Below are positions 1-7,853 of a stretch of DNA of 64,000 nt, piece by piece. This DNA comes from Mesorhizobium sp. GTDB lineage: Bacteria; Pseudomonadota; Alphaproteobacteria; Rhizobiales; Rhizobiaceae. The notes under the pieces are model-generated. The model saw only the letters and a list, made by a program, of their open reading frames with translations, was not told where the DNA came from and did no database searches. The stretch covers positions 1 through 64,000 of the forward strand of contig SAQG01000011.1 in NCBI GenBank assembly GCA_004020315.1. Direction: 5' to 3'. The stretch's first letter is position 1. Each line of letters begins with the position of its first letter. Made by a program: the position numbers and the translations under genes.

Positions 1-51
1 TCCCCGCTGATTTGGGAATCCCCCTTCGATTCAGCCTCTCTTCATCCCGCT

Positions 52-159
52 CTAATGCATGTCGCGCAAAAGTGTGCAACGGTTTTGCGATAACGACATG
101 CATAAAACAACAACCTAAAGCGCGTCGCATGAGACCGGTCAAACGCGACGCGCTTTAGG
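52..159. repeat. Palindromic intergenic repeat, two stem-loops
   Basis: Two hairpins lie side by side downstream of the FGGY kinase. The first pairs 57-64 with 94-101 and, inside it, 65-71 with 83-89. The second is a perfect 15-bp inverted repeat, 114-128 with 145-159, with a 16-nt loop. Part of the left arm (ctaatgcatgtcgc) recurs at 4973-4988 and 14567-14582 in opposite orientation. The arrangement resembles a dispersed palindromic element of Mesorhizobium genomes (recalled, not searched). It may also act as a transcription end for the kinase operon. Confidence 0.7.
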
Positions 160-213
160 ACCGAGTCTCCGATGCGCGCAAACCATGCACGATCGCCGGG
201 CCGATCGCAGACG

Positions 214-1728
214 TCACGGCCGCGCCGCAGCCGCCAGTGCGTCGATGTCGTCGTAGAGCGCCTGGCTGTGATAGTAGAGCTTGTCGAAAACGGGTTGGGT
301 GCGCCTGTAGATCTCGGCCCATCTGGGGTCCGGCAAGATTTCGGCGCCGTAGCTCACGAAACGCTCCGCCGCCTGTTCGACGCGCGAGAAGCGGCCGGTC
401 GCCGTGGCGGCCATCGCGGCACAACCGACAATGCCGCATTCGGGCTCCCGCGGAACCAGGATCGGAATGTTGAAGGCACTGGCCTTGATCTTCAGCCAGA
501 GTTCGGTGCGCGCCCCGCCACCCGCGGCGATAACGCGCTCCAGCGGCTTGTTCGACGCCTGTTCCATGATGCGAATGTGACGCCTCATGGCAAAGGCGAT
601 GCCTTCCAGGATCGAGCGGTGCAAATGCTCCATGCCGTGCCCGGCGCCCAATCCGAAAAACTGTGCGCGGGCGTTGCGATGGCGCCCCAGGCGCTCGCCG
701 GTGAGATAAGGCATGAAGAGCAGCGCGTCGCAACCGGCGGGTGCCTCGGCGGCACGGGCGACGATCTCGTCATAGGACAGCGCGTTGCCGTGGAAGGCAC
801 GACGTGCCCAGCGCATGCCGTCGCCGCCGGTCTCCAGCAGCACGAACCGCGCCCAGTTGCCTTCGATTGTCGCAACGTTCGAGATTTCCGGGTCAAGCAG
901 CGGCTTCTCCGCGATCACCGTTATGATTGCGCCCGTGCCGGTGCTGTCGGAACCCATTCCCGGGCGACAAGCGCCTGAGCCGAGCAGTGCTACCGGGTAG
1001 TCGGCACCACCGACCAGCACGGGGGTTCCAGAGCGCAGCCCGGTGTCGCGAGCTGCCTGTTCGGTGACGTGGCCGACGACATCCAGCGGGTTGCGGATCG
1101 GCGGCAGCTTGGCGGCGTCCAGGCCCATGCGCTCGATCATCACCGGCGACCAGTCGAGCCGTTCTGGTTTCATCAGGAAGCTGCAGGACGCGTCGCCAGT
1201 ATCCATAGCAATCTCGCCGGTCAGCCGGTAGTTGATGTAATCCTTAGGCATGATGGCGACTGCGCTGCGGGCGTATGCGGCGGGATCGTTGTCTCGAACC
1301 CATTGGAGTTTGAAGCCCGGCCATGCCGGGGTCGGCGTGTTGCCGCTTTCGGGCAGGTAGCTATCCGGCTCGTTGGCGTTCTCGAAGCGACGTACGAGAT
1401 CGATGGTGCGCTTGTCGTTCCAGAGCGGTGCCGTGTCGCGAATCAGCGCTCCGTGCGCGTCGAGCAGGACCAGCCCGTGCATCTGCCCGCAGACACAGAT
1501 GGCGGAGATGTGTTCGCGGGCGCCATCGACGCGGTCCAGCACCGTCTTGACGCTCGCTCGCGCACCCTCCCACCAGTCGACCGGCCGCTGTTCGGCCCAG
1601 CCGAATTCCGGCACGATCTGGTCGTGCTCTCGCGACGCAAGTTCAAGGATCTTGCCGGTGACATCGATCAGTGCGGCGCGGACGCTGCCGGTGCCGACAT
1701 CGATGGCGAGGAAAAGCTCGCCGCTCAT
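214..1728 (-). CDS. FGGY-family carbohydrate kinase (xylulokinase-like)
   Basis: This 504-residue protein should phosphorylate a ketose or sugar alcohol with ATP in the cytoplasm. The N-terminal actin-like fold begins with DVGTGSVRAAL (about residues 10-20). The C-terminal half has the ATP-site glycine run AAGGGARTELW, and GGDGMRW precedes it. The length is normal for FGGY kinases. It is the last gene of a leftward group with the shikimate-dehydrogenase-like gene (72-nt gap) and the cupin isomerase, so its substrate probably comes from the ABC importer on the other arm, perhaps after oxidation. The closest named family seems to be XylB, but FGGY specificity cannot be read from sequence. D-xylulose, L-xylulose, ribulose or a hexulose are all possible. 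Confidence 0.88.
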   Translation of the reverse strand: MSGELFLAIDVGTGSVRAALIDVTGKILELASREHDQIVPEFGWAEQRPVDWWEGARASVKTVLDRVDGAREHISAICVCGQMHGLVLLDAHGALIRDTAPLWNDKRTIDLVRRFENANEPDSYLPESGNTPTPAWPGFKLQWVRDNDPAAYARSAVAIMPKDYINYRLTGEIAMDTGDASCSFLMKPERLDWSPVMIERMGLDAAKLPPIRNPLDVVGHVTEQAARDTGLRSGTPVLVGGADYPVALLGSGACRPGMGSDSTGTGAIITVIAEKPLLDPEISNVATIEGNWARFVLLETGGDGMRWARRAFHGNALSYDEIVARAAEAPAGCDALLFMPYLTGERLGRHRNARAQFFGLGAGHGMEHLHRSILEGIAFAMRRHIRIMEQASNKPLERVIAAGGGARTELWLKIKASAFNIPILVPREPECGIVGCAAMAATATGRFSRVEQAAERFVSYGAEILPDPRWAEIYRRTQPVFDKLYYHSQALYDDIDALAAAARP

Positions 1729-1800
1729 TTCGAGAGAGTCCTGAGATGGGCAAACATGTGATCCTCTGTCTATCGGGTGACGAGAATGCGTTCCACGGCA

Positions 1801-2754
1801 TCAGCCCTTCGCCGCATCGATGGCGATGCGCGAAATCTCGTCGAAATCCGGCCCCGACACCGGGATCGCGATGCCGAAGACCTCTGCGATCACCTGCGTC
1901 CAGCCATGCAGGAAATACGTCCAACCGTCCTCGATCTGCAACTGCTGTCCGGCCTGCTGCCGCCTTGCCTGGTCGAGGAAGATCAGGTCGCCGCGATAAT
2001 TGAGATCCCAGGCAATGCCGCGCTTGGGGAACACGCCGCCATCGGTGATCGGCGAGCCGGGCGCATCCTTGCCAAGTCCGGTCGCGTTGATCACCAGCGA
2101 GCCTGGTCTCAGCGCCGCCAACGTCCCGTCATTGATCTCGGGCCGGTCTGCCAGGACATACTCGATCTCGACCGTCGACATCATGTCTCTGTGGATGCGC
2201 TCGATTTCGTCGAGACGCGGCTGCGAACGGTCGCTGACAATGATGCGCGAAGGCACGTCGGCGCCACGTTCCTTGCGCATCAGGTGCCAGGTGATCGCAA
2301 TCGTCGATCCGCCGGCGCCCATCGACAGGACTTCCGCGCCGGTATTCGCGAAGTATCCCGCCGGGAGGAAACCATCTATCGCAAGGCCCGAAGAGATCGG
2401 ATCCTTGGCATGGCAGATGAGTTTGCCGCCCCGCTTCGACAGGCAACTGGTCTCGTGCATCAGGCGAGCGTGCGGATCGATGACGTCGAACAGGTCGCGC
2501 GCTGCGTTGAAGAGATCGATCTTGTGCGTGGTGACGAGCGCGCCAAGCGACAGCGGGTCGGATTTTATGAAGGAGACGACCTCACGGTAGGCCTCCGGAT
2601 CGGCATGGAGTGGAAAGTCGATGCCCTTGAGAACCGCATTCTTCAGCCCGAGGTGACGCGCCCATGCCGGGAAAACCCGCATTATCGAACTGCTCGTCGT
2701 CGTGACGCCGATAAAATAGAATGTCGGCTGGGGAGCCGGCCGATAGCGGCTCAT
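1801..2754 (-). CDS. Shikimate dehydrogenase-like NAD(P) oxidoreductase
   Basis: A 317-residue AroE/YdiB-type protein. The N-terminal domain carries a serine-rich substrate motif (TTTSSSIMRVF, near residue 20) and VTTHK, matching the catalytic lysine motif of shikimate dehydrogenases. GLAIDGF supplies the matching aspartate. The Rossmann domain follows, with MGAGGSTIAI. Its ATG overlaps the stop codon of the upstream cupin isomerase by 4 nt, so the two are translationally coupled. In a sugar operon it is unlikely to make aromatic amino acids. I infer that it oxidises or reduces a polyol, cyclitol or sugar acid. The family is clear, the substrate is not. Confidence 0.8.
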   Translation of the reverse strand: MSRYRPAPQPTFYFIGVTTTSSSIMRVFPAWARHLGLKNAVLKGIDFPLHADPEAYREVVSFIKSDPLSLGALVTTHKIDLFNAARDLFDVIDPHARLMHETSCLSKRGGKLICHAKDPISSGLAIDGFLPAGYFANTGAEVLSMGAGGSTIAITWHLMRKERGADVPSRIIVSDRSQPRLDEIERIHRDMMSTVEIEYVLADRPEINDGTLAALRPGSLVINATGLGKDAPGSPITDGGVFPKRGIAWDLNYRGDLIFLDQARRQQAGQQLQIEDGWTYFLHGWTQVIAEVFGIAIPVSGPDFDEISRIAIDAAKG

Positions 2755-3470
2755 TTGCCGATCTCCCGGATTTCCATCGCGCGCAGCACCGCCGCAACGG
2801 TGCGAAGTGAAGCAGCGATCTCGACGGAAGCCTTCATGCCGGCACCGGATCGTTGCCCATAGAGGGCGGAGATCAGCTTCGCGTCACGCGGTCGCCAATC
2901 CGGGTTGTCGACTTGCTTCCAGCCTCCATCGCCGGCGACGACGCGCGAGCGCATGCCTCCCGATCTTGCGATGATCTCGTAATCCTGCCCTGAATCGGCC
3001 GGATAGCAGAACAGCATCACCAGATCGTCTTTCCCGACATTGATCGAGCGGTGGATCCAGAAAGGGGGGACGTAACAGACGGTCTGCGCGTCGACCGGCA
3101 CGATCCGGACCTCTCCTTCCGGCGATTCCATCAGCATCACGCCGTGCCCCTTCTGGCCGTAGTAGATCTCGGGCCGATCGGCCTGCTTGTGGATATGACC
3201 GCGCGTCATGAAATACTCGTCGCCGACTTTGCCAGGCGCCATGCGCGTGACGCCGAAAATCAGATCGCCCGACTGCTCGGTCGGCCGGAACTCGGAGACC
3301 TCGTAGACGATGCGCTCGCCCCATGTCGCTCGCATCGCTTCGAAGGCCGCGGCGTCGGCGTAGAGCCCATCCAGATCGCGGAAGCGTTTCTGGTAGCTGC
3401 CGGTTGCATTTCCCATCGCACCAGTCGACAGGTCGACCTTGCATCCAATGGGCTCAAACAGTCTCGTCAA
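2751..3470 (-). CDS. Cupin-type glucose-6-phosphate isomerase
   Basis: A 239-residue single-cupin protein of the archaeal-type phosphoglucose isomerase family (PF06560). The metal-binding motif is visible as GHIHKQADRPEIYYGQKG (about residues 90-107), with the third histidine in PPFWIHRSINVG. Members interconvert glucose-6-phosphate and fructose-6-phosphate using a bound metal. It is the first gene of the leftward arm and starts 227 nt from the divergent hexulose-phosphate synthase gene. With a hexuloisomerase encoded opposite, it would link glucose-6-P, fructose-6-P and 3-hexulose-6-P. A different aldose/ketose phosphate pair is also possible. Confidence 0.85.
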   Translation of the reverse strand: MTRLFEPIGCKVDLSTGAMGNATGSYQKRFRDLDGLYADAAAFEAMRATWGERIVYEVSEFRPTEQSGDLIFGVTRMAPGKVGDEYFMTRGHIHKQADRPEIYYGQKGHGVMLMESPEGEVRIVPVDAQTVCYVPPFWIHRSINVGKDDLVMLFCYPADSGQDYEIIARSGGMRSRVVAGDGGWKQVDNPDWRPRDAKLISALYGQRSGAGMKASVEIAASLRTVAAVLRAMEIREIGK

Positions 3471-3697
3471 GGAACTACCTCATTGCATTGCTGTTGGCGT
3501 CGGCGCTGCTCTGACCCGTACCTCCTGCTTTCGACAAGAACCACACTTGCTTTACAGGGTACGATTTGCTCTCCCTATGCAGACCCAGCTTGGAGGTTGC
3601 TGGATTATGGCAGATTTCGACCACGAGGCACACGACTGCAGGCTGGCCGTTGTCGTCATGCCGCATCCGCTGCCTTAAGCAATCCGAGAGAACCGCC
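3471..3697. promoter_or_regulatory. Divergent intergenic region of the hexulose-phosphate locus
   Basis: These 227 bp separate the two arms of the carbohydrate locus and must hold both promoters. I see no clear sigma-70 pair and no convincing long operator palindrome. A short match to the EcfG pattern at 3471-3495 is treated as chance. No regulator gene for this locus lies in the window, so control is unassigned. Confidence 0.4.
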
Positions 3698-4357
3698 TTG
3701 CTCCTCCAAGTCGCCTTCGACAAGCCTGAACACCTGGCCCTGCTCCCGCAGATGAAGGCGTTCGCCGACATCATCGAGATCGGCACGCCGTTGCTGAAAC
3801 GCCTTGGTCTCTCGGCCATCACCACGGCGCGCGAGCTCTGCCCTGATGTCATGGTGTTGGCTGATACCAAAACCGTCGACGGCGGCCAGCTCGAGGCTGA
3901 TATGGTATTCGGCGCCGGTGCCGCATTCATGACGGTCCTGTCGTGTGCTTCGTCCGCCACGCATGAGGCGGTCGGAAAACGTGCCGCAGCCTTCGGCGCG
4001 ACGGTTATCGTCGATACCATCACCGAGGCGGGCAAGGCAGAATTGCTTCCCTTGGATGCTGTCTTCCCCGAAAGCTTCGGCTACGTCGCGGTCCACTCGC
4101 CGACCGATGCGCGGCTGGCGGGCAACACCTCCACGTCACACCTCGAAGCCGTGAGGAAAATGCACGATCGCGGTTTTCTGGTTTCGCTGGCCGGCGGGAT
4201 CGGCCCCGACACGCTGGAAGCGGTGATCGCAGTCGAGCCCGAAATCCTCGTGGTTGGCAGCGCCATTACAGAATCCGCAAACCCGAAAGAGGTAGCACGA
4301 TGGATTCGCGACAGATTGCCCAATCCAGGCCGTGGCTGGCCGTCGGACAGGAGATAA
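3698..4357 (+). CDS. 3-hexulose-6-phosphate synthase-like (OMPDC superfamily)
   Basis: A (beta/alpha)8-barrel enzyme of the orotidine-monophosphate decarboxylase superfamily. Family members either join formaldehyde and ribulose-5-P (HPS) or decarboxylate 3-keto-L-gulonate-6-P (UlaD/SgbH). The metal and phosphate motifs LADTKTVDGGQLEADM, VIVDTIT, SLAGGIGPDTL and LVVGSAIT appear in order. I chose the TTG at 3698 (219 residues) because GAGAG sits just upstream and homologous sequence begins there. An upstream start at 3566 would add 44 unrelated-looking residues. It overlaps the downstream isomerase gene by 58 nt. Pairing with a hexuloisomerase favours HPS chemistry, possibly run in reverse, but decarboxylase activity is not excluded. 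Confidence 0.8.
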   Translation: MLLQVAFDKPEHLALLPQMKAFADIIEIGTPLLKRLGLSAITTARELCPDVMVLADTKTVDGGQLEADMVFGAGAAFMTVLSCASSATHEAVGKRAAAFGATVIVDTITEAGKAELLPLDAVFPESFGYVAVHSPTDARLAGNTSTSHLEAVRKMHDRGFLVSLAGGIGPDTLEAVIAVEPEILVVGSAITESANPKEVARWIRDRLPNPGRGWPSDRR

Positions 4358-4848
4358 CCGACCTTCTTGGCCGGATCGATACCGATGCCTTTGCAAGGCT
4401 GGTGCAGGCGTTCGATGACCCCGGTCAGCGATGGTTCTTTTCCGGGCAGGGACGCTCCGGCCTTGTCGCGCGGATGGGCGCGATGCGGTTCATGCATCTT
4501 GGCCGAACGGTGCATTTCGTCGGTGAGGTATCGGCGCCATCGATCCGCAAGGGTGATGCGCTGCTGATCATCTCCGGCTCTGGGGAAACGCCGGTCAGTA
4601 CAGGCTTTGCCCGCATCGCCAAGGCGGAGGGCGCCAAGGTCGTTACGCTGACGCATAAGCCAGCCGGGACCCTGGCCAGCATTGCCGATGTCACGCTCCA
4701 CGTACCTGTCGAGAAATCGGAACAGTTTGGCGGCAGCTTGTTCGAGCAATCCTGCCTCATCCTGCTCGACAGCGTTGTGCTCGGCTTGGCGCAGCAGATA
4801 CCCGAAGCGCACAAGCTGATGGTGTACCGCCACACCAACTTGCAGTGA
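4300..4848 (+). CDS. hxlB: 6-phospho-3-hexuloisomerase (SIS domain)
   Basis: A 182-residue single SIS-domain protein of the PHI family, which interconverts 3-hexulose-6-phosphate and fructose-6-phosphate. SIS hallmarks are FSGQGRSGLVARM (sugar-phosphate loop, about 47-59), LLIISGSGETPVST (88-101) and the C-terminal PEAHKLMVYRHTNLQ segment, where PHI proteins usually carry a conserved EALHNNLE-like motif. The ATG lies inside the end of the synthase gene, so translation is coupled. Normal length. This is the strongest indicator that the locus uses ribulose-monophosphate-type chemistry. Confidence 0.85.
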   Translation: MDSRQIAQSRPWLAVGQEITDLLGRIDTDAFARLVQAFDDPGQRWFFSGQGRSGLVARMGAMRFMHLGRTVHFVGEVSAPSIRKGDALLIISGSGETPVSTGFARIAKAEGAKVVTLTHKPAGTLASIADVTLHVPVEKSEQFGGSLFEQSCLILLDSVVLGLAQQIPEAHKLMVYRHTNLQ

Positions 4849-5166
4849 GGCCCATGCCGACGGTGGTGAGCATCGGTGATGCCGTGGAATTTCCCCCAGG
4901 CAAGATCGAGTGGTCTCCCGGCGGCGCTCCACGCCGGTGCGCACCCTCGGGTCACGCCGTAGGGCATGCTTTGGGCGACATGCATTAGCCGGGAAGCCCG
5001 CTAAGGCACCTCATCTTCCGTTACGGCAAGGCACTGGACTCGCTGCGCGATGCCGATATTGTGCTTGAGGAGCGTTGGTGCCGTGCTCTGGCGACGGCAA
5101 CCAACGGGGAGATGCCGGCGGCTTGGTTCGCAGGAAGAAGTCCCGGCCAATATGGGAGGAAGTCTG
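4849..5166. other. Gap between hexuloisomerase and ABC transporter genes
   Basis: A 318-bp stretch holding the kinase-like remnant and the 16-bp repeat copy gggcgacatgcattag at 4973-4988. A second open frame from about 5007 to the transporter start reads like coding sequence (LIFRYGKALDSLRDADIVLE) but matches nothing I recognise. No confident gene is present. It may be scar DNA, and it may also carry the transporter promoter. Confidence 0.45.
4854..4988 (+). pseudogene. Possible 5' remnant of a PfkB-type kinase gene
   Basis: An ATG five bases after the hexuloisomerase stop opens a 44-codon frame beginning MPTVVSIGDAVEF and reaching WSPGGAP. This is faintly like the N-terminus of PfkB-family sugar kinases, where a GGAP/GGA motif precedes the substrate site. 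The homology-like part then stops, and the frame ends inside a copy of the dispersed repeat (4973-4988). The position suggests an operon gene that was largely deleted. Recognition is weak; it may be a non-coding leader for the ABC genes. Confidence 0.3.
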
Positions 5167-6639
5167 ATGAGAATTCGGGTCTTTCTGGCCGGCATTTCGG
5201 CCTTTGCTGCGCTGGTTGGCGCACCTGCCTTTGCGCAGGACAAGCCGTTTGCGGGAGTTACCGTAAACGTCATTACGCAGACCGGTGCGATTCAGGAGCC
5301 GCTACAGAGGCGCGCGCCCGACTTCGAAGCGCTCACCGGCGCCAAGATCAATGTCATCGCGGTGCCCTTCTCGGATCTCTATCAAAAGATTGTCACCGAC
5401 TGGGCGAGCGGCACCAATTCGGTCGACGCCGGGGTGTTCGCCCCGCAATGGATGGTCGACTACATTGCCGGCGGCTACCTCGAGGACCTGACGCCGCGGG
5501 TCGAGGCCGACAAGGAGATCCAGCAGGATGATGTGGGCGCGTTCTTCCGGGACTTCTCCGAGAAGTACAGCGGCAAGACCTACATGATCACGCTCGATGG
5601 CGACTTCCACATGATGTACTATCGCAAGGACGTGCTGGAAGCGGCCGGCCTGGCGGTGCCGAAAACCTGGGACGAGTATCTCGAGGTCGCCAAGGCAACG
5701 CATGGCAAGGACATGAACGGCGATGGCACGCCGGATTTCGGCTCGTGCATCGCCAAGAAGCGCAACGCGCAGAGCTATTGGTTCGTCACCGATGTGGTCG
5801 GCTCGATGACCCAGTCCAAGGGAACCAGCCAGGGCACCTTCTTCAACACCAAGGACATGACGCCGCTCGTCGACAACGAAGCCTTCCGCAAGGCGCTCGA
5901 CTTCCTGGCTGAATCGACCAAGTACGGCCCGCCGGACGAGCTGAACCTCGACGTCAGCGATACAAGGCCGCTCTTCGCTTCCGGCCGCTGCGCGCTGAAC
6001 CTCGACTGGGGTGATGTAGGCACGATCTCGATCGATCCGAAGCAGTCCAAGGTGATGGGCAAATGGGGCGCGGCGATCATGCCCGGATCCAAGGAAGTCC
6101 TGAACTGGGACACCGGCAAGCTTGAGGCCTGCACGGCAGAAAACTGCCCGTACGCGATCGACGGCGTAAACCATGCACCATTCGCCGCCTTTGGCGGCTG
6201 GGGCGGCGGCATCAACGCCGCGGCCGATCCGAAGGTGAAGGACGCCGCCTACGCGTTCTTCTCGTACATGACGCAGCCGGCGCAGTCGAATGCCGACGTG
6301 ACCGTCGGCGGCACCGGCTTCAACCCGTACCGCACCTCGCAGCTCAGCTACAGCGACCTTTGGAAGAAGGCCGGCATGAGCGAGGAGGAGGCTAAAGTCT
6401 ACCTGGGCGCTATCAACGACAGCATGAGCAGCCCGAACATGATCCTCGACCTGCGCATCCCACAAAATCAGAAATATCAGCAGGTCGTGCTCGACGAGGC
6501 GGTGTCGCGCTTCCTCGCCGGCGAAATCGACAAGGAAGCGACCGTCGCGGCGGTCGAAGAAGGGTGGAACGAGCTGAACGAAGAGATTGGCAAAGACGAG
6601 CAGCTCAAACTTTACAAGGCGACCATCGGCGCCAAATAG
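5167..6639 (+). CDS. Sugar ABC transporter substrate-binding protein
   Basis: A 490-residue periplasmic binding protein of the family-1 (MalE/UgpB-like) type. The ATG at 5167 follows a strong GGGAGGA Shine-Dalgarno and gives a clear Sec signal peptide (residues 1-23, ending APAFAQ). Downstream are typical segments such as MMYYRKDVLEAAGLAVPKTW and GGWGGGIN. It delivers a carbohydrate to the two permeases that follow. At about 490 residues it is longer than the usual 400-440. A 9-bp hairpin follows the stop. The ligand cannot be inferred, but the neighbours point to the compound processed by the kinase/hexulose-phosphate enzymes. Confidence 0.9.
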   Translation: MRIRVFLAGISAFAALVGAPAFAQDKPFAGVTVNVITQTGAIQEPLQRRAPDFEALTGAKINVIAVPFSDLYQKIVTDWASGTNSVDAGVFAPQWMVDYIAGGYLEDLTPRVEADKEIQQDDVGAFFRDFSEKYSGKTYMITLDGDFHMMYYRKDVLEAAGLAVPKTWDEYLEVAKATHGKDMNGDGTPDFGSCIAKKRNAQSYWFVTDVVGSMTQSKGTSQGTFFNTKDMTPLVDNEAFRKALDFLAESTKYGPPDELNLDVSDTRPLFASGRCALNLDWGDVGTISIDPKQSKVMGKWGAAIMPGSKEVLNWDTGKLEACTAENCPYAIDGVNHAPFAAFGGWGGGINAAADPKVKDAAYAFFSYMTQPAQSNADVTVGGTGFNPYRTSQLSYSDLWKKAGMSEEEAKVYLGAINDSMSSPNMILDLRIPQNQKYQQVVLDEAVSRFLAGEIDKEATVAAVEEGWNELNEEIGKDEQLKLYKATIGAK

Positions 6640-6653
6640 GCAGCCAAGCAATC

Positions 6654-6684
6654 GACCCGGCGTGGCACCGATCCGCGCCGGGTC
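6654..6684 (+). promoter_or_regulatory. Hairpin between binding protein and permease genes
   Basis: A perfect 9-bp inverted repeat (6654-6662 with 6676-6684, 13-nt loop) starts 15 nt after the binding-protein stop. There is no T-run, so it is unlikely to be a full terminator. Hairpins at this place in ABC operons commonly stabilise the upstream mRNA and favour binding-protein expression; that role is inferred. Confidence 0.5.
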
Positions 6685-6710
6685 TCATGCCTGCCCCACT
6701 TTCCCAGGAT

Positions 6711-7853
6711 ATGATGACCGCAACCGACATTATGCCAGAAGCTGCTGCCGACCGTCGCAGCTGGGCCGAATGGCTGGACGGTCACTCGGGCCGGATCATG
6801 GTGTTGCCGGCCGTCGTCGTGCTTCTCTGCTTCGCGATTTTTCCGCTCATCATCTCGGCCTATCTTGCGCTTTCGCGCTTTGCGCTCGCGCCGGGCGGAT
6901 TCACGCTGAAATTCATCGGACTTGTGAACTTCCGCAAGCTGCTGGTCGGCTCGCAACAGTATCACCTGCTCGGCAAATTCGGCACGTTCGATTTTGTCCA
7001 ATCCGCTTTGCTGGTGTTGATCGCGGCAGGGCTGCTGTTTCTTCTCGCCCGCTATCTCTGGCGTGGCCGGCCGACCGTCGTCGGCACGGTTGGTCGCCTT
7101 CTCGCGACGGCAATGGCAATGGGCCTGGTGGTCCTTGCGCTGGCCACCATGGCGCCGGGCGGCGTGCCAGGGACTGTCGTCAACACGCTTCTCTACGTGT
7201 TCGTCGGCGTGTCCGTGCAGTTCGCACTGGGGCTGGGCCTCGCGCTCCTCTGCGGCCAGCCTATCCGCGGCAGGAATTTCTTTCGCGTCCTCTTCTTCAT
7301 CCCGCTGATGGTAACCCCGGTCGGCATCGCCTACACGTTTCGCATGCTCGCCGACATGCAGAAGGGGCCCTTTGCCCCGCTCGTGCGCGCTTTCGGCATC
7401 AGCGAGTGGTCGTGGGCCACGGAGGCCTGGTCGGCGCGACTCATGGTGTTGGTCGGCGACACCTGGCAGTGGACGCCGTTCATGTTCATCGTGCTGCTGG
7501 CGGCCATTGAGAACCAGCCGCGCGATCAAGTCGAGGCGGCGCGGCTCGACGGAGCCAATGGCTTTCAGATTTTTCGCGACATTACCTGGCCGGCGATCGC
7601 GCCGATTGCCGCTACCGTCGTGCTGATCCGGCTCATCGAGGCTTTCAAGATCATCGACCTGCCGAACGTGCTCACCGGCGGCGGCCCTGGCCTGGCGACC
7701 GAATCGATGACGCTCCATTCCTTCATATCCTGGCGCACCCAGGATCTCGGCGGCTCGGCCGCTATCGGCTACATGCTCCTCTTCATCTCGACCATCGTAT
7801 GCGTCTCGTTCTTCAACTTCGTGGTCCGGCCGGCGCGCCGGTTCGAAGCATGA
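6711..7853 (+). CDS. Sugar ABC transporter permease (MalF/UgpA type)
   Basis: Inner-membrane permease of the binding-protein-dependent family, 380 residues from ATG 6711 (6714 fits an AGGA slightly better). The cytoplasmic EAA loop that contacts the ATPase is EAARLDGANGFQIFRDI near the C-terminal third. It is longer than the usual 290-320 residues because of an insertion at about 6985-7170 with two extra hydrophobic segments (SALLVLIAAGLLFLLARYL and AMGLVVLALATMA). It ends at an ATGA overlap with the second permease. Confidence 0.88.
   Translation: MMTATDIMPEAAADRRSWAEWLDGHSGRIMVLPAVVVLLCFAIFPLIISAYLALSRFALAPGGFTLKFIGLVNFRKLLVGSQQYHLLGKFGTFDFVQSALLVLIAAGLLFLLARYLWRGRPTVVGTVGRLLATAMAMGLVVLALATMAPGGVPGTVVNTLLYVFVGVSVQFALGLGLALLCGQPIRGRNFFRVLFFIPLMVTPVGIAYTFRMLADMQKGPFAPLVRAFGISEWSWATEAWSARLMVLVGDTWQWTPFMFIVLLAAIENQPRDQVEAARLDGANGFQIFRDITWPAIAPIAATVVLIRLIEAFKIIDLPNVLTGGGPGLATESMTLHSFISWRTQDLGGSAAIGYMLLFISTIVCVSFFNFVVRPARRFEA

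Noticed and set aside
3471..3495. GGAAC-N16-TGTT match to the EcfG promoter pattern before the HPS-like gene
   Set aside because: It is over 200 nt from the start and the genes are catabolic; a few chance matches are expected in 64 kb.
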